Source: Alphaproteobacteria bacterium (GTDB lineage: Bacteria > Pseudomonadota > Alphaproteobacteria > Acetobacterales > Acetobacteraceae). From it: a DNA stretch of 64,000 nucleotides. Under the pieces are notes generated by a model, which made no database searches, was not told the origin of the DNA, and saw nothing but the letters and a program-made list of their open reading frames with translations. The stretch is from NCBI GenBank assembly GCA_020850755.1, contig JADZEB010000013.1:62001-126000 (forward strand), written 5' to 3'. Shown here one piece after another: positions 19,358 through 27,929 of the stretch (the first letter of the stretch is position 1; every line of letters begins with the position of its first letter). A program made the translations under genes and the position numbers.

Positions 19358-20599
19358 ATGACCGCCGTCATGCTGGCCCCGCGCGCCATCATCGTGCGCG
19401 TGCTGATGCCGCTGGCCGGGGCGTTCTTCCTGTCGGCCGTCTATCGCAACATCATGGCCGTGGTCGGACCGCCGATGGCCGAGGAACTCGGCCTCGACGC
19501 CTCCGCCCTTGGGCTGATGGCGAGCGCCCTGTTCGGGGCGCTTGGCTTCGTGCAGGTGCCGCTCGGGCTGGCGCTTGATCGCTTCGGGCCGCGCCGCGTG
19601 CAGGTGGTGCTGCTGACGATCGGCGCCGTCGCCTGCCTGCTGTTCGCGCGCAGCACGGCGCTGCCGGAGATGATCGGCGCGCGCGTGCTGATGGGCATCG
19701 GCATCTGCGCCTGCCTGATGGCGGGTTTCACGGCCAACGCGCAATGGTGGCCGAAGCAGCGTATTCCGGTGATGAACGGATGGTTCATGGCAGTGGGATC
19801 GTCGGGCGGCCTTGCCGCCACCCTGCCGGCGCAGTGGGCGGTGGGCATCGTCGGCTGGCGCGGCCTGTTTGACATCATCGGGGCGGTCACGATTGCCTCG
19901 GCGATCTGGATAGCGCTGGTTCTGCCCGACCATCCTTCTGCCGGCTCGCGGCGCAGTTCGATCGCCGAGCAGCTCCGCGATGTGGCGCGTATCTGGACCG
20001 CGCCTTTCTTCTGGCGCGTCGCGCCCGCCGGCGCCCTGTCCTCGGCGATCATGCATGCCTGGCTCGCGCTCTGGGTCGGTGGCTGGCTGCGCGACGTGGC
20101 CAACATGCCCCCCACCGCGGCCGCGACCATCCTGCTGATGGCCAATGGCGCGCAGATGGTGGGGCTCGTGGTCGTGGGATCGTTCGCCAGCCGCCTGCAG
20201 GCGCGCGGCAAGTCGGCCCTGGTGGCAATCGGCGCCTTCGCCGGGACCCTCGCCATGCTGCAACTGGTCATTGCCGCGACCCACGGCGCCTGGCCGTGGG
20301 TCTGGTGGGTCGTGTTCGGGTTCTTCGCGACCTCCAGTTCGGCGAGTTATGGCGTGCTCACCCAGCATTTCCCCCCGGCACTTGCGGGCCGCGCGACCAC
20401 CGCCCTCAACCTCCTGGTGCTGACATCGAGCTTCGCCATGCAGTGGGGCGTAGGCATCGTGATCGACCTCTGGCCGCGCCCGCCCGGTGGCGGCTACGCA
20501 CCCGAGGGCTACCGCGTCGCGCTGATCTGCCAGGGTGTCCTGCACCTTCTCTCGATCGTCTGGCTGCTCTGGCCAAGGCAGGAGCGCCCGACGAACTGA
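19358..20599 (+). CDS. MFS transporter 2 of a tandem pair
   Basis: Major facilitator superfamily transporter of 413 residues with about 12 hydrophobic segments, paralogous to the preceding gene (GLALDRFGPRRVQVV matches GIALDRFGARRVQAV). ATG 19358 lies 8 bases after the stop of MFS 1, indicating translational coupling. The family is usually monomeric, so a pair suggests either two substrates or a duplication under divergence. It is convergent with amidase 2, with only 4 bases between their stops. Confidence 0.85.
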   Translation: MTAVMLAPRAIIVRVLMPLAGAFFLSAVYRNIMAVVGPPMAEELGLDASALGLMASALFGALGFVQVPLGLALDRFGPRRVQVVLLTIGAVACLLFARSTALPEMIGARVLMGIGICACLMAGFTANAQWWPKQRIPVMNGWFMAVGSSGGLAATLPAQWAVGIVGWRGLFDIIGAVTIASAIWIALVLPDHPSAGSRRSSIAEQLRDVARIWTAPFFWRVAPAGALSSAIMHAWLALWVGGWLRDVANMPPTAAATILLMANGAQMVGLVVVGSFASRLQARGKSALVAIGAFAGTLAMLQLVIAATHGAWPWVWWVVFGFFATSSSASYGVLTQHFPPALAGRATTALNLLVLTSSFAMQWGVGIVIDLWPRPPGGGYAPEGYRVALICQGVLHLLSIVWLLWPRQERPTN

Positions 20600-20603
20600 G
20601 GCG

Positions 20604-22019
20604 CTAGAGGGGCGGCAGGCGCTGGTGCCAGTCGGTGGCACCCTGGAAGGCGTGGCCGGTGCGGAAAAGCAGGCCCTCGGCGAAGGCGGGCCCCACCAGT
20701 TGGTGCCCGATCGGCAGCCCGTTCGCGTCGAACCCGCACGGCACGGAAAGGCCTGGCAGGCCGAGATAGTTGACGATGCGCGTGTTGCGCGGGATCACGG
20801 TGGAGTGGCGCGGATCAACCGTCACGTCGCTTTGCGCTATCGTCGGCACCGGCTCGAACAGCACCGGTGCGTGCAGCACGTCGCAGCGCGCGAACACCTC
20901 GGCACAGAAGCGCTCGGCCAGGATCGGGCGCAGCCTGAGCGCATCGAGATAGGTCGAGGCCGGCAGCATCAGGCCGCTCTCCAGGCGTTGGCGCACGACG
21001 GGCGTGTAGTCGTCCGGGCGCTCGCGCAGCCATTTCGCATGGATGTTGGCGGCCTCGGCGAACATGATCACGCCGACCAGCGCGCGGATATCGTGCAGGT
21101 GCGGCGCCACGACATCGACCACGCTTGCGCCGAGATCGCGATAGACGCGCAGGCTTTCGCTCAGTGCTGCCTCGATCTCGGGCTTGATGCCGTCATAGAG
21201 GAAGTCGCGCGCAACGCCGATGCGCAGGCCCTTCAAGGGCTGGTCGATCCCGGTGGTGTAGTCCGGCACCGGCCGGGCGGCGGCGGTGGCGTCGGCCGGA
21301 TCGGGCCCCGCCATCAGGCCGAGCAGGATGGCGCAGTCCTTGGCCGAGCGCGCCAGCGGCCCGATCGTGTCGAGCGACCAGGACAGCGGCATCGCCCCGG
21401 CGCGGCTGACCCGGCCCCAGGTCGGCTTGATGCCGGTCACGCCGCAGATCGCCGCCGGCAGGCGGATCGAGCCGCCGGTGTCCGAGCCGAGCGCGCCATA
21501 GCAGAAGCGCGCCGCGACCGCTGCCCCGGACCCGGAGGAGGAGCCGCCGGTGATGTGCGCCGGATTCCACGGATTGCCGACGGGGCCGTGATGGATGTTG
21601 TGCCCGGTCGGGTTGAAGGCGAACTCGGCCATGTTGAGCGAGCCGAGATTGAGCGCCCCGGCGGCATCGAGCCGGGCGAGCGCCGTGCTGGTGACGGCGG
21701 GCACGAAATCGGCGCGGATCTTCGAGCCGCAGCTCGCCACCCTGCCGGCGCGGTAGAACATGTCCTTGTGCGCCAGCGGCACGCCATGCAGTGCGCCGCG
21801 CAGCCTGCCCCGCTTGAGATCGGCGTCGGCCGTGTCGGCGGCGGCGAGCGCCGCCTCGGCCTCCAGCCGGCGGAAGGCGTTGAGCTTGCCGTCATGGGCG
21901 CGGACGCGTTCCAGGCAGGCTTCCACGACAGCGCGCGCGCTGATCGCCCCTGCCTGGATTGCCTCTGCCACCTGCCAGAGTTCAAGGAATGCCGGGTTCC
22001 CGGCCGCCGCGGCTGCCAT
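20604..22019 (-). CDS. amidase signature hydrolase 2
   Basis: Amidase-signature enzyme, 471 residues, with the complete triad Lys85 (AHKDMFYRAG), cis-Ser160 (TGGSSSG) and Ser184 (DTGGSIR). It is clearly paralogous to amidase 1 (VPLAHKDMFYRAG versus VPLAHKDMYYRAG) but has no small AtzG-like gene beside it. ATG 22019 is chosen over the longer frame to 22196 because GGGAGAG precedes it and it matches the family start. Divergent from the ThDP enzyme gene, with about 107 bases between starts. Hydrolyses an unknown amide; cytoplasmic. Confidence 0.88.
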   Translation of the reverse strand: MAAAAAGNPAFLELWQVAEAIQAGAISARAVVEACLERVRAHDGKLNAFRRLEAEAALAAADTADADLKRGRLRGALHGVPLAHKDMFYRAGRVASCGSKIRADFVPAVTSTALARLDAAGALNLGSLNMAEFAFNPTGHNIHHGPVGNPWNPAHITGGSSSGSGAAVAARFCYGALGSDTGGSIRLPAAICGVTGIKPTWGRVSRAGAMPLSWSLDTIGPLARSAKDCAILLGLMAGPDPADATAAARPVPDYTTGIDQPLKGLRIGVARDFLYDGIKPEIEAALSESLRVYRDLGASVVDVVAPHLHDIRALVGVIMFAEAANIHAKWLRERPDDYTPVVRQRLESGLMLPASTYLDALRLRPILAERFCAEVFARCDVLHAPVLFEPVPTIAQSDVTVDPRHSTVIPRNTRIVNYLGLPGLSVPCGFDANGLPIGHQLVGPAFAEGLLFRTGHAFQGATDWHQRLPPL

Positions 22020-22126
22020 CGCGCTCTCCCATCGTTGCGAACCGGGTCGAGCCGGCGGCTTCGCGTCCGCGCGGCTCTCCCGTATAAAGGCCGGGAACGA
22101 TTCAACCGAAACGGGGCGCTTTGTCC
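22020..22126. promoter_or_regulatory. divergent promoter region, amidase 2 / ThDP enzyme 1
   Basis: Short region between two divergent starts. A TATAAA box at 22083-22088 sits 38 bases before the ThDP enzyme start and resembles a sigma-70 -10 element, but no good -35 lies 17 bases upstream. The amidase ribosome site is within 22023-22030 on the minus strand. Confidence 0.3.
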
Positions 22127-23971
22127 ATGTCCAAGACACGCAGCAGGGGGCGGCCCGCGCCGCGCAGGATGCGCAAGGCCAGCGAGCCGGAGGCACGATC
22201 GGGAGGGCAGGTGATCGCCGACCAGCTCAGGCTGCATGGCGTGCGCCACGTCTTCTGCGTGCCGGGCGAGAGCTATCTCGACCTGCTCGACGGTCTCTAT
22301 GGCGTGCGCGACGCCGTGCAGCTCATCACCTGCCGCTTCGAGGCCGGCGCGGTGAACATGGCCGAGGCCTACGCCAAGCTCACCGGCAAGCCGGGCGTGG
22401 CGATCGTCACGCGCGGGCCCGGGGCGATGCATGGCGCGATCGGGCTGCACACGGCGATGCAGGACAGCACGCCGCTCGTGCTGCTGGTGGGCCAGATCCC
22501 GCGCGATGAGATGGACCGCGAGAGCTTCCAGGAGATCGACTATCGCCGCCTGTTCGACGCTACCGCGAAATGGGTGGTGCAGATCGACGATGCCAGGCGC
22601 ATCCCGGAGCTGATGCACCGCGCCTTCGTCGTCGCGGCAAGCGGCCGGCCCGGCCCGGTCGTGGTCGTGATCCCCGAGGACATGCAGACCGACCGCGTCA
22701 CCGTGGCCGACGGCGCGCCCTACACGGCAAGCCTGGTCCAGCCCTATCCAGATCCCGCCGGGATGGCGCGGCTGCGAGCGCTGCTGGCGGGGGCAAGCCA
22801 GCCGCTGGTGATCGTCGGCGGCAGCGGCTGGAGCGAGCAGGGGCGGGCCGACATCGCCGCCTTCGCTGCCGCCAACGGGCTGCCGGTGACGGTGAGCTTC
22901 CGCCGCCAGGGCATACTGCCCGGCACCGATCCCCTGTTCGTGGGCGATCTCGGCGTCGGCTCCGACCCCGCGCTGGTGGCCAAGGCACGCGAGGCCGACC
23001 TGATCCTTGCCATCGGCACACGGCTGGGCGAGCCGGTGACGCAGGGCTACGGGCTGATGGAATCGCCCGCGCCGCGCACGCGGCTGGTGCATGTCCATCC
23101 CGATCCGTCCGTGATCGGGCGGCTGTTCCAGCCCACGCTCTCGATCCAGGCCGATGCGAACAATTTCGCCGCCGCGGCGCGGGCGATGAAGCCGGTCGAT
23201 GGCGCGCGCTGGGCTGCTTGGGCGCGCTCCCTGCGCGAACTGCGCGAGGCCGGGCGCGCTCCGCCCAACTATGGCGGGGCGCTCGATCTCGGCCGCGTCA
23301 TGCGCGAGCTGGAGACGATGCTGGCAGGGGATGCGATCATCGCCTCGGATGCCGGCAACTTCTACGGCTGGGTGTCGCGCTTCCTCAACCTCAAGCCCGG
23401 GCAGCGCTATGTCGGGCCGACCAACGGCGCGATGGGCTACGGCGTGCCGGCGGCGATCGGCGCCAAGATCGCCGATCCGGCGCGCATGGTGGTGTGCGCG
23501 GTCGGCGATGGCGGCTTCATGATGACCGGCCAGGAGATCGCCACCGCCTTCCATCACGGCGTCAACCCGATCCTGATCGTGTTCAACAACAACATGTACG
23601 GCACGATCCGCATGCACCAGGAGCGCGACTATCCCGGCCGCATCTCGGGCACGGCGCTGACCAACCCCGACTTCGCCCGCTTCATCGAGAGCTTCGGCGG
23701 CCATGGCGAGGTCGTCTCGCGCACCGACGAGTTCCGCCCCGCGTTCCAGCGTGCCGTCGCCTCGGGCAAGCCAGCGCTGATCGAGTTGCGCATGGACCCG
23801 GATGTGATCAACACGCGCACGACGCTCTCGGCGATCAGGGCCAAGGCGGCGGCAGAGAAGGGGTTGGCGCCGAAGCCGCCCAAACCCGCGCCGCGCAAGC
23901 GCCCGGTGCGCGCGCCCGCGGCCAAGGCCAAGCGCCCGGGCGCGGCAAAGAAGCCCGCCCCCAAGGGCTGA
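22127..23971 (+). CDS. thiamine-diphosphate-dependent enzyme 1 (IlvB-like) with basic tail
   Basis: Acetolactate-synthase-like ThDP enzyme, 614 residues, which would decarboxylate or ligate a 2-oxo acid. Catalytic Glu72 (CRFEAG) activates ThDP. The Mg-binding motif is complete: Asp461 (GDGGF) and Asn488 (FNNNMYG), 27 residues apart. The middle domain follows the usual pattern. No regulatory small subunit is adjacent, arguing against branched-chain synthesis. The last 40 or so residues are Lys/Pro/Ala-rich (APKPPKPAPRKRP...), unusual for the family. Start ATG 22127 follows a weak ribosome site, and the basic N-terminus (RSRGRPAPRRMRK) may be partly leader. Followed by an MmgE/PrpD gene 98 bases downstream. 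Confidence 0.85.
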   Translation: MSKTRSRGRPAPRRMRKASEPEARSGGQVIADQLRLHGVRHVFCVPGESYLDLLDGLYGVRDAVQLITCRFEAGAVNMAEAYAKLTGKPGVAIVTRGPGAMHGAIGLHTAMQDSTPLVLLVGQIPRDEMDRESFQEIDYRRLFDATAKWVVQIDDARRIPELMHRAFVVAASGRPGPVVVVIPEDMQTDRVTVADGAPYTASLVQPYPDPAGMARLRALLAGASQPLVIVGGSGWSEQGRADIAAFAAANGLPVTVSFRRQGILPGTDPLFVGDLGVGSDPALVAKAREADLILAIGTRLGEPVTQGYGLMESPAPRTRLVHVHPDPSVIGRLFQPTLSIQADANNFAAAARAMKPVDGARWAAWARSLRELREAGRAPPNYGGALDLGRVMRELETMLAGDAIIASDAGNFYGWVSRFLNLKPGQRYVGPTNGAMGYGVPAAIGAKIADPARMVVCAVGDGGFMMTGQEIATAFHHGVNPILIVFNNNMYGTIRMHQERDYPGRISGTALTNPDFARFIESFGGHGEVVSRTDEFRPAFQRAVASGKPALIELRMDPDVINTRTTLSAIRAKAAAEKGLAPKPPKPAPRKRPVRAPAAKAKRPGAAKKPAPKG

Positions 23972-24069
23972 GGTCGGTGGGGGAAGGTCGGCCCTTTCTT
24001 GCCGCGGGGCAGGGCGGGCGTTACGCTCGCGGTCCAGGAAGCGCCGCACAACAATAAGGGAGCCCGCCA

Positions 24070-25488
24070 ATGGCCGCCGTGACCGAAGCTTTCGCGCGCT
24101 GGGCCGCCGAGGCCAAGCCCGACTGGCCGCAACTCGCCTGGGACCGCGCCAAGGACGCGACCGCCGACATCATCGCCTGCATGGTCGCCGGCGCCGGCGA
24201 CGAGGCGGCGGCGGCGGTGCGCAAGACCGTGCTGCCATGGGGCAGCGGCCCGGCCACCGTGTTCGGCGCGGCCGGCGGGGCGCCGGCGCCCTGGGCGGCG
24301 CTGGCCAACGGCACCGCCGCGCACGCGCTCGACTATGACGACAATTTCACCCCCGCCACCACCCATGCCACGGCGGTGCTGATGCCCGCCCTGCTGGCAC
24401 TGGCCGAGACGATCGGGGCAGGCGGGCGGCGGGTCCTGGAAGCCTATATCGTCGGCGCCGAGGTGCAGGCGCGCATCTCCGAGGGCGTCAACCGCGCCCA
24501 CTATGATGGCGGCTGGCACGCCACCTCGACCATCGGTGCGATCGGCACGGCGGCGGGGTGCGGGCGGCTGCTCGGTCTCGATGCCGGGCGGATGAAGCAC
24601 GCCATCGGGCTCGCTGTCTCCATGGCCGGGGGCATGAAGAGCCAGTTCGGCAGCATGGCCAAGCCCTTCCATGCCGGCATGGCCGCCAAGGCGGCGGTGC
24701 TGGCGGCCGAGCTTGCCGCCAACGGCCTGACTGCCGGCAAGGAGCCGCTCGACGCGCCGCTCGGCTTCCGCCGCCTGATGGCCGGGGAGAACACCAATGG
24801 CTGGGACAAGGCGCTGGCCGAGATCGCCAACCCGCTGCGCCTGGTCAGCCACGGGCTCTCGCCCAAGCGCCACCCCTGCTGCGGCAGCGCGCACCGCACC
24901 GTGGACGGGCTGCTCGACCTGATGGCCGAGCATGGCTTCGGGGCGGGGGATGTCGCCGGTATCGAGACCGTGGTGCCCTTCGGTAACGCCCGCAACCTGA
25001 TGTACGACAACCCGCAGGACGAGATGCAGGCCCGCTTCTCGATGCCCTATTGCGTCGCGGTGGCACTCAGGTTCGGGCGGCTGAGCCTGTCCGACTTCAC
25101 TCCGGCGGCGGTGCAGCGGCCCGAGCTGCGGGCGCTGATGCCGCTCGTGAAGACGGTCGGCCTGCCGCGCGACGATAGCCAGACCGATCCCGACAAGCGG
25201 GCGCCGGCGACGCTCGCGGTGCGGCTCAAGGACGGGCGGGTGCTGAAGAACGAGACGCACCATGCGGTAGGCACACGGCATCGGCCATTCACCCCGGCCG
25301 ATGTCGAAGCCAAGTTGCAAGATTGCCTGCAAGGCTTTGTTTCCGAAGCGGACTATCAGGGCGTGCGCGCGGCGCTGGCGCGGTTCGAGACGCTGGCGCA
25401 TGTCTCGGAGCTGACACGCCATCTCAGGTTCGCGGCCGGGGCCGATCGTGGCGATCGGTTTGCGCGCCGCCTCAAGGCAGCGGAGTAA
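24070..25488 (+). CDS. MmgE/PrpD-family protein 1
   Basis: Homolog of 2-methylcitrate dehydratase (PrpD/MmgE) and of iminodisuccinate epimerase-like relatives, 472 residues, cytoplasmic. Visible family blocks include NGTAAHALDYDDNF, GAEVQARISEGVN, MKSQFGSMAKPFHAGMAA and KRHPCCGSAHRTVDG. No methylcitrate-cycle genes (prpB, prpC) are nearby, so propionate catabolism is not supported; dehydration or epimerisation of another dicarboxylate is more likely. The next gene, an M20 peptidase, begins 7 bases after the stop. A second family member occurs at 52517. Confidence 0.87.
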   Translation: MAAVTEAFARWAAEAKPDWPQLAWDRAKDATADIIACMVAGAGDEAAAAVRKTVLPWGSGPATVFGAAGGAPAPWAALANGTAAHALDYDDNFTPATTHATAVLMPALLALAETIGAGGRRVLEAYIVGAEVQARISEGVNRAHYDGGWHATSTIGAIGTAAGCGRLLGLDAGRMKHAIGLAVSMAGGMKSQFGSMAKPFHAGMAAKAAVLAAELAANGLTAGKEPLDAPLGFRRLMAGENTNGWDKALAEIANPLRLVSHGLSPKRHPCCGSAHRTVDGLLDLMAEHGFGAGDVAGIETVVPFGNARNLMYDNPQDEMQARFSMPYCVAVALRFGRLSLSDFTPAAVQRPELRALMPLVKTVGLPRDDSQTDPDKRAPATLAVRLKDGRVLKNETHHAVGTRHRPFTPADVEAKLQDCLQGFVSEADYQGVRAALARFETLAHVSELTRHLRFAAGADRGDRFARRLKAAE

Positions 25489-25495
25489 CGCACTG

Positions 25496-26641
25496 ATGGT
25501 AAAGAACGTTCTTGGCCTGTCGCCTGAGCCCATCCTGGCCGGCATCCGCGAGTGGGTGGATATCGAATCCCCCACCACCGACCCCGCCGCCATGAACCGG
25601 ATGATGGACAAGGTTCAGGGCCAGATGGAGGCGATCGGCTTCCGTGTCGAGCGCGTGCCGGGCCGCAACGGCCGGGGCGACCATATCTGCTGCGTCAGCC
25701 CCTGGGGCTGGGAAGGCGCCGATCCGAAGGCGATCCTGATGCTCTCGCACCTGGATACGGTTCATCCGATCGGTACGCTGACCGAGAAGCTGCCCTTCCG
25801 GGTCGAGGGCGACCGCGCCTACGGTCCCGGTATCGCCGACATGAAGGGGGGCGCCTATCTCGGCTACAACGCGCTACGCTGGCTGCACGAGCGCGGCGAG
25901 CGGCCGAAGCTGCCGGTGGTCTATGTCTTCAACTCCGACGAGGAGATCGGCAGCCTGACGAGCCGCTGGCTGATCGAGCGCGAGTGCCAGCGCGCCAAGT
26001 ATGCGCTGGTCACCGAGCCCGGCCGCGATGGCGGCTCGGTCGTCACCAGCCGGCGCGGCTCGGGCCGGTTCGTGGTCCAGTGCAAGGGCCGGCCCTCGCA
26101 TTCCGGCTCCCGCCCGCAGGACGGGCGCAGCGCGATCCTGGAGATGGCGCACCAGATCATCACTCTCCAGGGCATGAACGACTGGCCCTCGGGCGTGTCG
26201 GTCAATGTCGGGACGATCAAGGGCGGCACGCGCGCCAATGTCGTGCCCGAGGAATGCTCGGTCGAGGTCGATCTGCGCATCACCACCCCAGCCCAGAAGG
26301 AGGAGATGGCGCGGCGCATCCTTGGCCTCAAGCCAGTCACGGCCGATGTTCAGGTGAGCGTGAAGGGGCAGATCACGCGCGACCCCTACACCAAGAATGC
26401 TGCCATCGACGTGCTCTACCAGCATGCGAAGAAGCTGGCCGCCGCGATCGATTTCCCGCTGCCCGAGGTGCATACTGGCGGCGGCTCGGACGGCAACATC
26501 ACGGCCGCGTTGGGGGTTCCGACGCTCGATGCGCTCGGTGCCGATGGCGCGGGCGGGCATTCGCACGAGGAACACATTTTCATCAGCAAGCTGGTGCCGC
26601 GCCAGACGCTGATGATCGACCTGTTGCGCACGCTGGCCTAG
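25496..26641 (+). CDS. M20-family metallopeptidase (carboxypeptidase G2-like)
   Basis: Zinc-dependent exopeptidase or deacylase, 381 residues, of the glutamate carboxypeptidase/ArgE group. Metal-site motifs appear in order: SHLDTVHP (His, Asp), GIADMKGG (bridging Asp), NSDEEIGS (Glu-Glu), TEPGRDG (Glu) and the C-terminal HSHEEH (His). A dimerisation lid domain lies between (HSGSRPQDGRSAI). No signal peptide, so cytoplasmic. The start at 25496 is 7 bases after the PrpD-like gene. It shares a 4-base CTAG stop overlap with the convergent MFS gene. Probably cleaves an N-acyl or peptide intermediate. Confidence 0.88.
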   Translation: MVKNVLGLSPEPILAGIREWVDIESPTTDPAAMNRMMDKVQGQMEAIGFRVERVPGRNGRGDHICCVSPWGWEGADPKAILMLSHLDTVHPIGTLTEKLPFRVEGDRAYGPGIADMKGGAYLGYNALRWLHERGERPKLPVVYVFNSDEEIGSLTSRWLIERECQRAKYALVTEPGRDGGSVVTSRRGSGRFVVQCKGRPSHSGSRPQDGRSAILEMAHQIITLQGMNDWPSGVSVNVGTIKGGTRANVVPEECSVEVDLRITTPAQKEEMARRILGLKPVTADVQVSVKGQITRDPYTKNAAIDVLYQHAKKLAAAIDFPLPEVHTGGGSDGNITAALGVPTLDALGADGAGGHSHEEHIFISKLVPRQTLMIDLLRTLA

Positions 26642-27861
26642 CTGCGTTCGGCTCGCGCCGGCACGCGCGCCTGCGTCTCAGCCGGCGGCTGCGGGCGCAG
26701 GAAGACCAGTGCCGCGACCAGAGTGCCGAAAGCGAGCAGGGCGAAACCGTAGCCGTAGCGGGCCAGCGCCGCGGCCATGCCGGAAAAGACCAGCGGCGAG
26801 ACAACGGCAACGATGTTAAACACCACCAGCGCCCCGCCGGTGGCGAAGGCGCTCTGCCCCACGGGGGCAAGGGCGGCGATGCGTGCGAGATAGATGCCGT
26901 TATAGCCGATCGCGGTGAAGCCCAGCACCACGCAGACGGCATGGATCGCCAGCACCGGCCAGGCGTCCGAGAACAGCGCCACGGCCGCGCCGCAGACGGT
27001 CATGATCAGCCCGATGATGCCGAGCACCTTGCGCTGGTCGCCGATGCGGTCGGCCACAACGCCCCAGGCGACGCGCCCGCCCGCGCCCGAGATCTGCGCC
27101 AGGGACAGGGAGATGCCAGCGGTGACATAGGGCAGGCGCAGCTCGTCCACCAGGTAGGTGACCAGGAAGCTGCCGAAGTTCCACTGCATCGCGCCATAGA
27201 TCGCCGAGCAGATCGCGGTCTCGCGCAGCAGCGGATGGCGCAGCACCATGCGTGTCGAGTCGATGATCACCGCAAGCCCGACGCGATGGCCGGTGGGCGA
27301 GGGGGTGTCGCGCAGCGCGCCGCGCAAGGGCTCGGCCGCGAGGGCCGCGAGCAGGTTCAGCCCGGCCACGCACCAGATGCCGGCCTGCCAGCCGGCGCGC
27401 ACGGTCACGGCCGGCACCAGCACGCCCACCAGCGCCGTGCCGAAGGTGACGCCGGTCTGGCCGATACCGAACACGGTCGAGAGCAGGTGCTTGGGCGTGC
27501 GCCGCACCAGGAGGTCGGAACCGGCAGGCGTAATCGGGCCGTTCGACAGGCCGATCAGCGCCGCGCCGAGCAGATAGAACAGCGGATGGCCGAGGCTCGC
27601 GATCACCAGCGAGGCGGCGCCGGCAAGCAGCGATCCCTGCATGATGCGCAAGGCGCCGGCGCGCCCGACCAGGCCCGATGCCGCGGGCGAGCCGATGCCC
27701 GAGCCCAGAAAGGCCATCGCCGAGACGAGGCCCACCAGGCGCGGGTCGATGCCCATCTCCGCCGAGGCGGCCGGGCTTGCAACCTGGAGGCACAGGAAGG
27801 CCGCCGATCCCGCGGTGCGGATGATCAGGAAGGCGGCAAGCGGCGCGAGCACGGCGCGCAT
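26638..27861 (-). CDS. MFS transporter 3
   Basis: Major facilitator superfamily transporter of about 407 residues with around 12 hydrophobic segments. It has an Arg/Gly-poor loop between TM2 and TM3 (GLVGRAGALRIMQ) and a second-half signature (GVVADRIGDQRKV). The start MRAVLAPLAAF at 27861 is chosen since the upstream extension is Arg/Pro-rich and overlaps the next gene. It lies downstream of the gamma-glutamyltransferase-like gene on the same strand with 68 bases between, so the two may handle one gamma-glutamyl or peptide substrate. Substrate not determinable. Confidence 0.82.
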   Translation of the reverse strand: MRAVLAPLAAFLIIRTAGSAAFLCLQVASPAASAEMGIDPRLVGLVSAMAFLGSGIGSPAASGLVGRAGALRIMQGSLLAGAASLVIASLGHPLFYLLGAALIGLSNGPITPAGSDLLVRRTPKHLLSTVFGIGQTGVTFGTALVGVLVPAVTVRAGWQAGIWCVAGLNLLAALAAEPLRGALRDTPSPTGHRVGLAVIIDSTRMVLRHPLLRETAICSAIYGAMQWNFGSFLVTYLVDELRLPYVTAGISLSLAQISGAGGRVAWGVVADRIGDQRKVLGIIGLIMTVCGAAVALFSDAWPVLAIHAVCVVLGFTAIGYNGIYLARIAALAPVGQSAFATGGALVVFNIVAVVSPLVFSGMAAALARYGYGFALLAFGTLVAALVFLRPQPPAETQARVPARAERS

Positions 27862-27929
27862 CGGCGCGCTTGCCTCCCCGGTCCCGTGGTTGCGATGCGC
27901 TGCGCGGCGCCCGGCCGCGCCCGGCCCTG

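Noticed and set aside
21437..24070. Minus-strand open frame of 877 codons opposite the ThDP enzyme
   Set aside because: Low-complexity Arg/His/Ala composition, opposite a gene with clear ThDP motifs.
24070..25488. 2-methylcitrate dehydratase of propionate catabolism
   Set aside because: No prpB, prpC or prpE neighbours; the family includes other functions.
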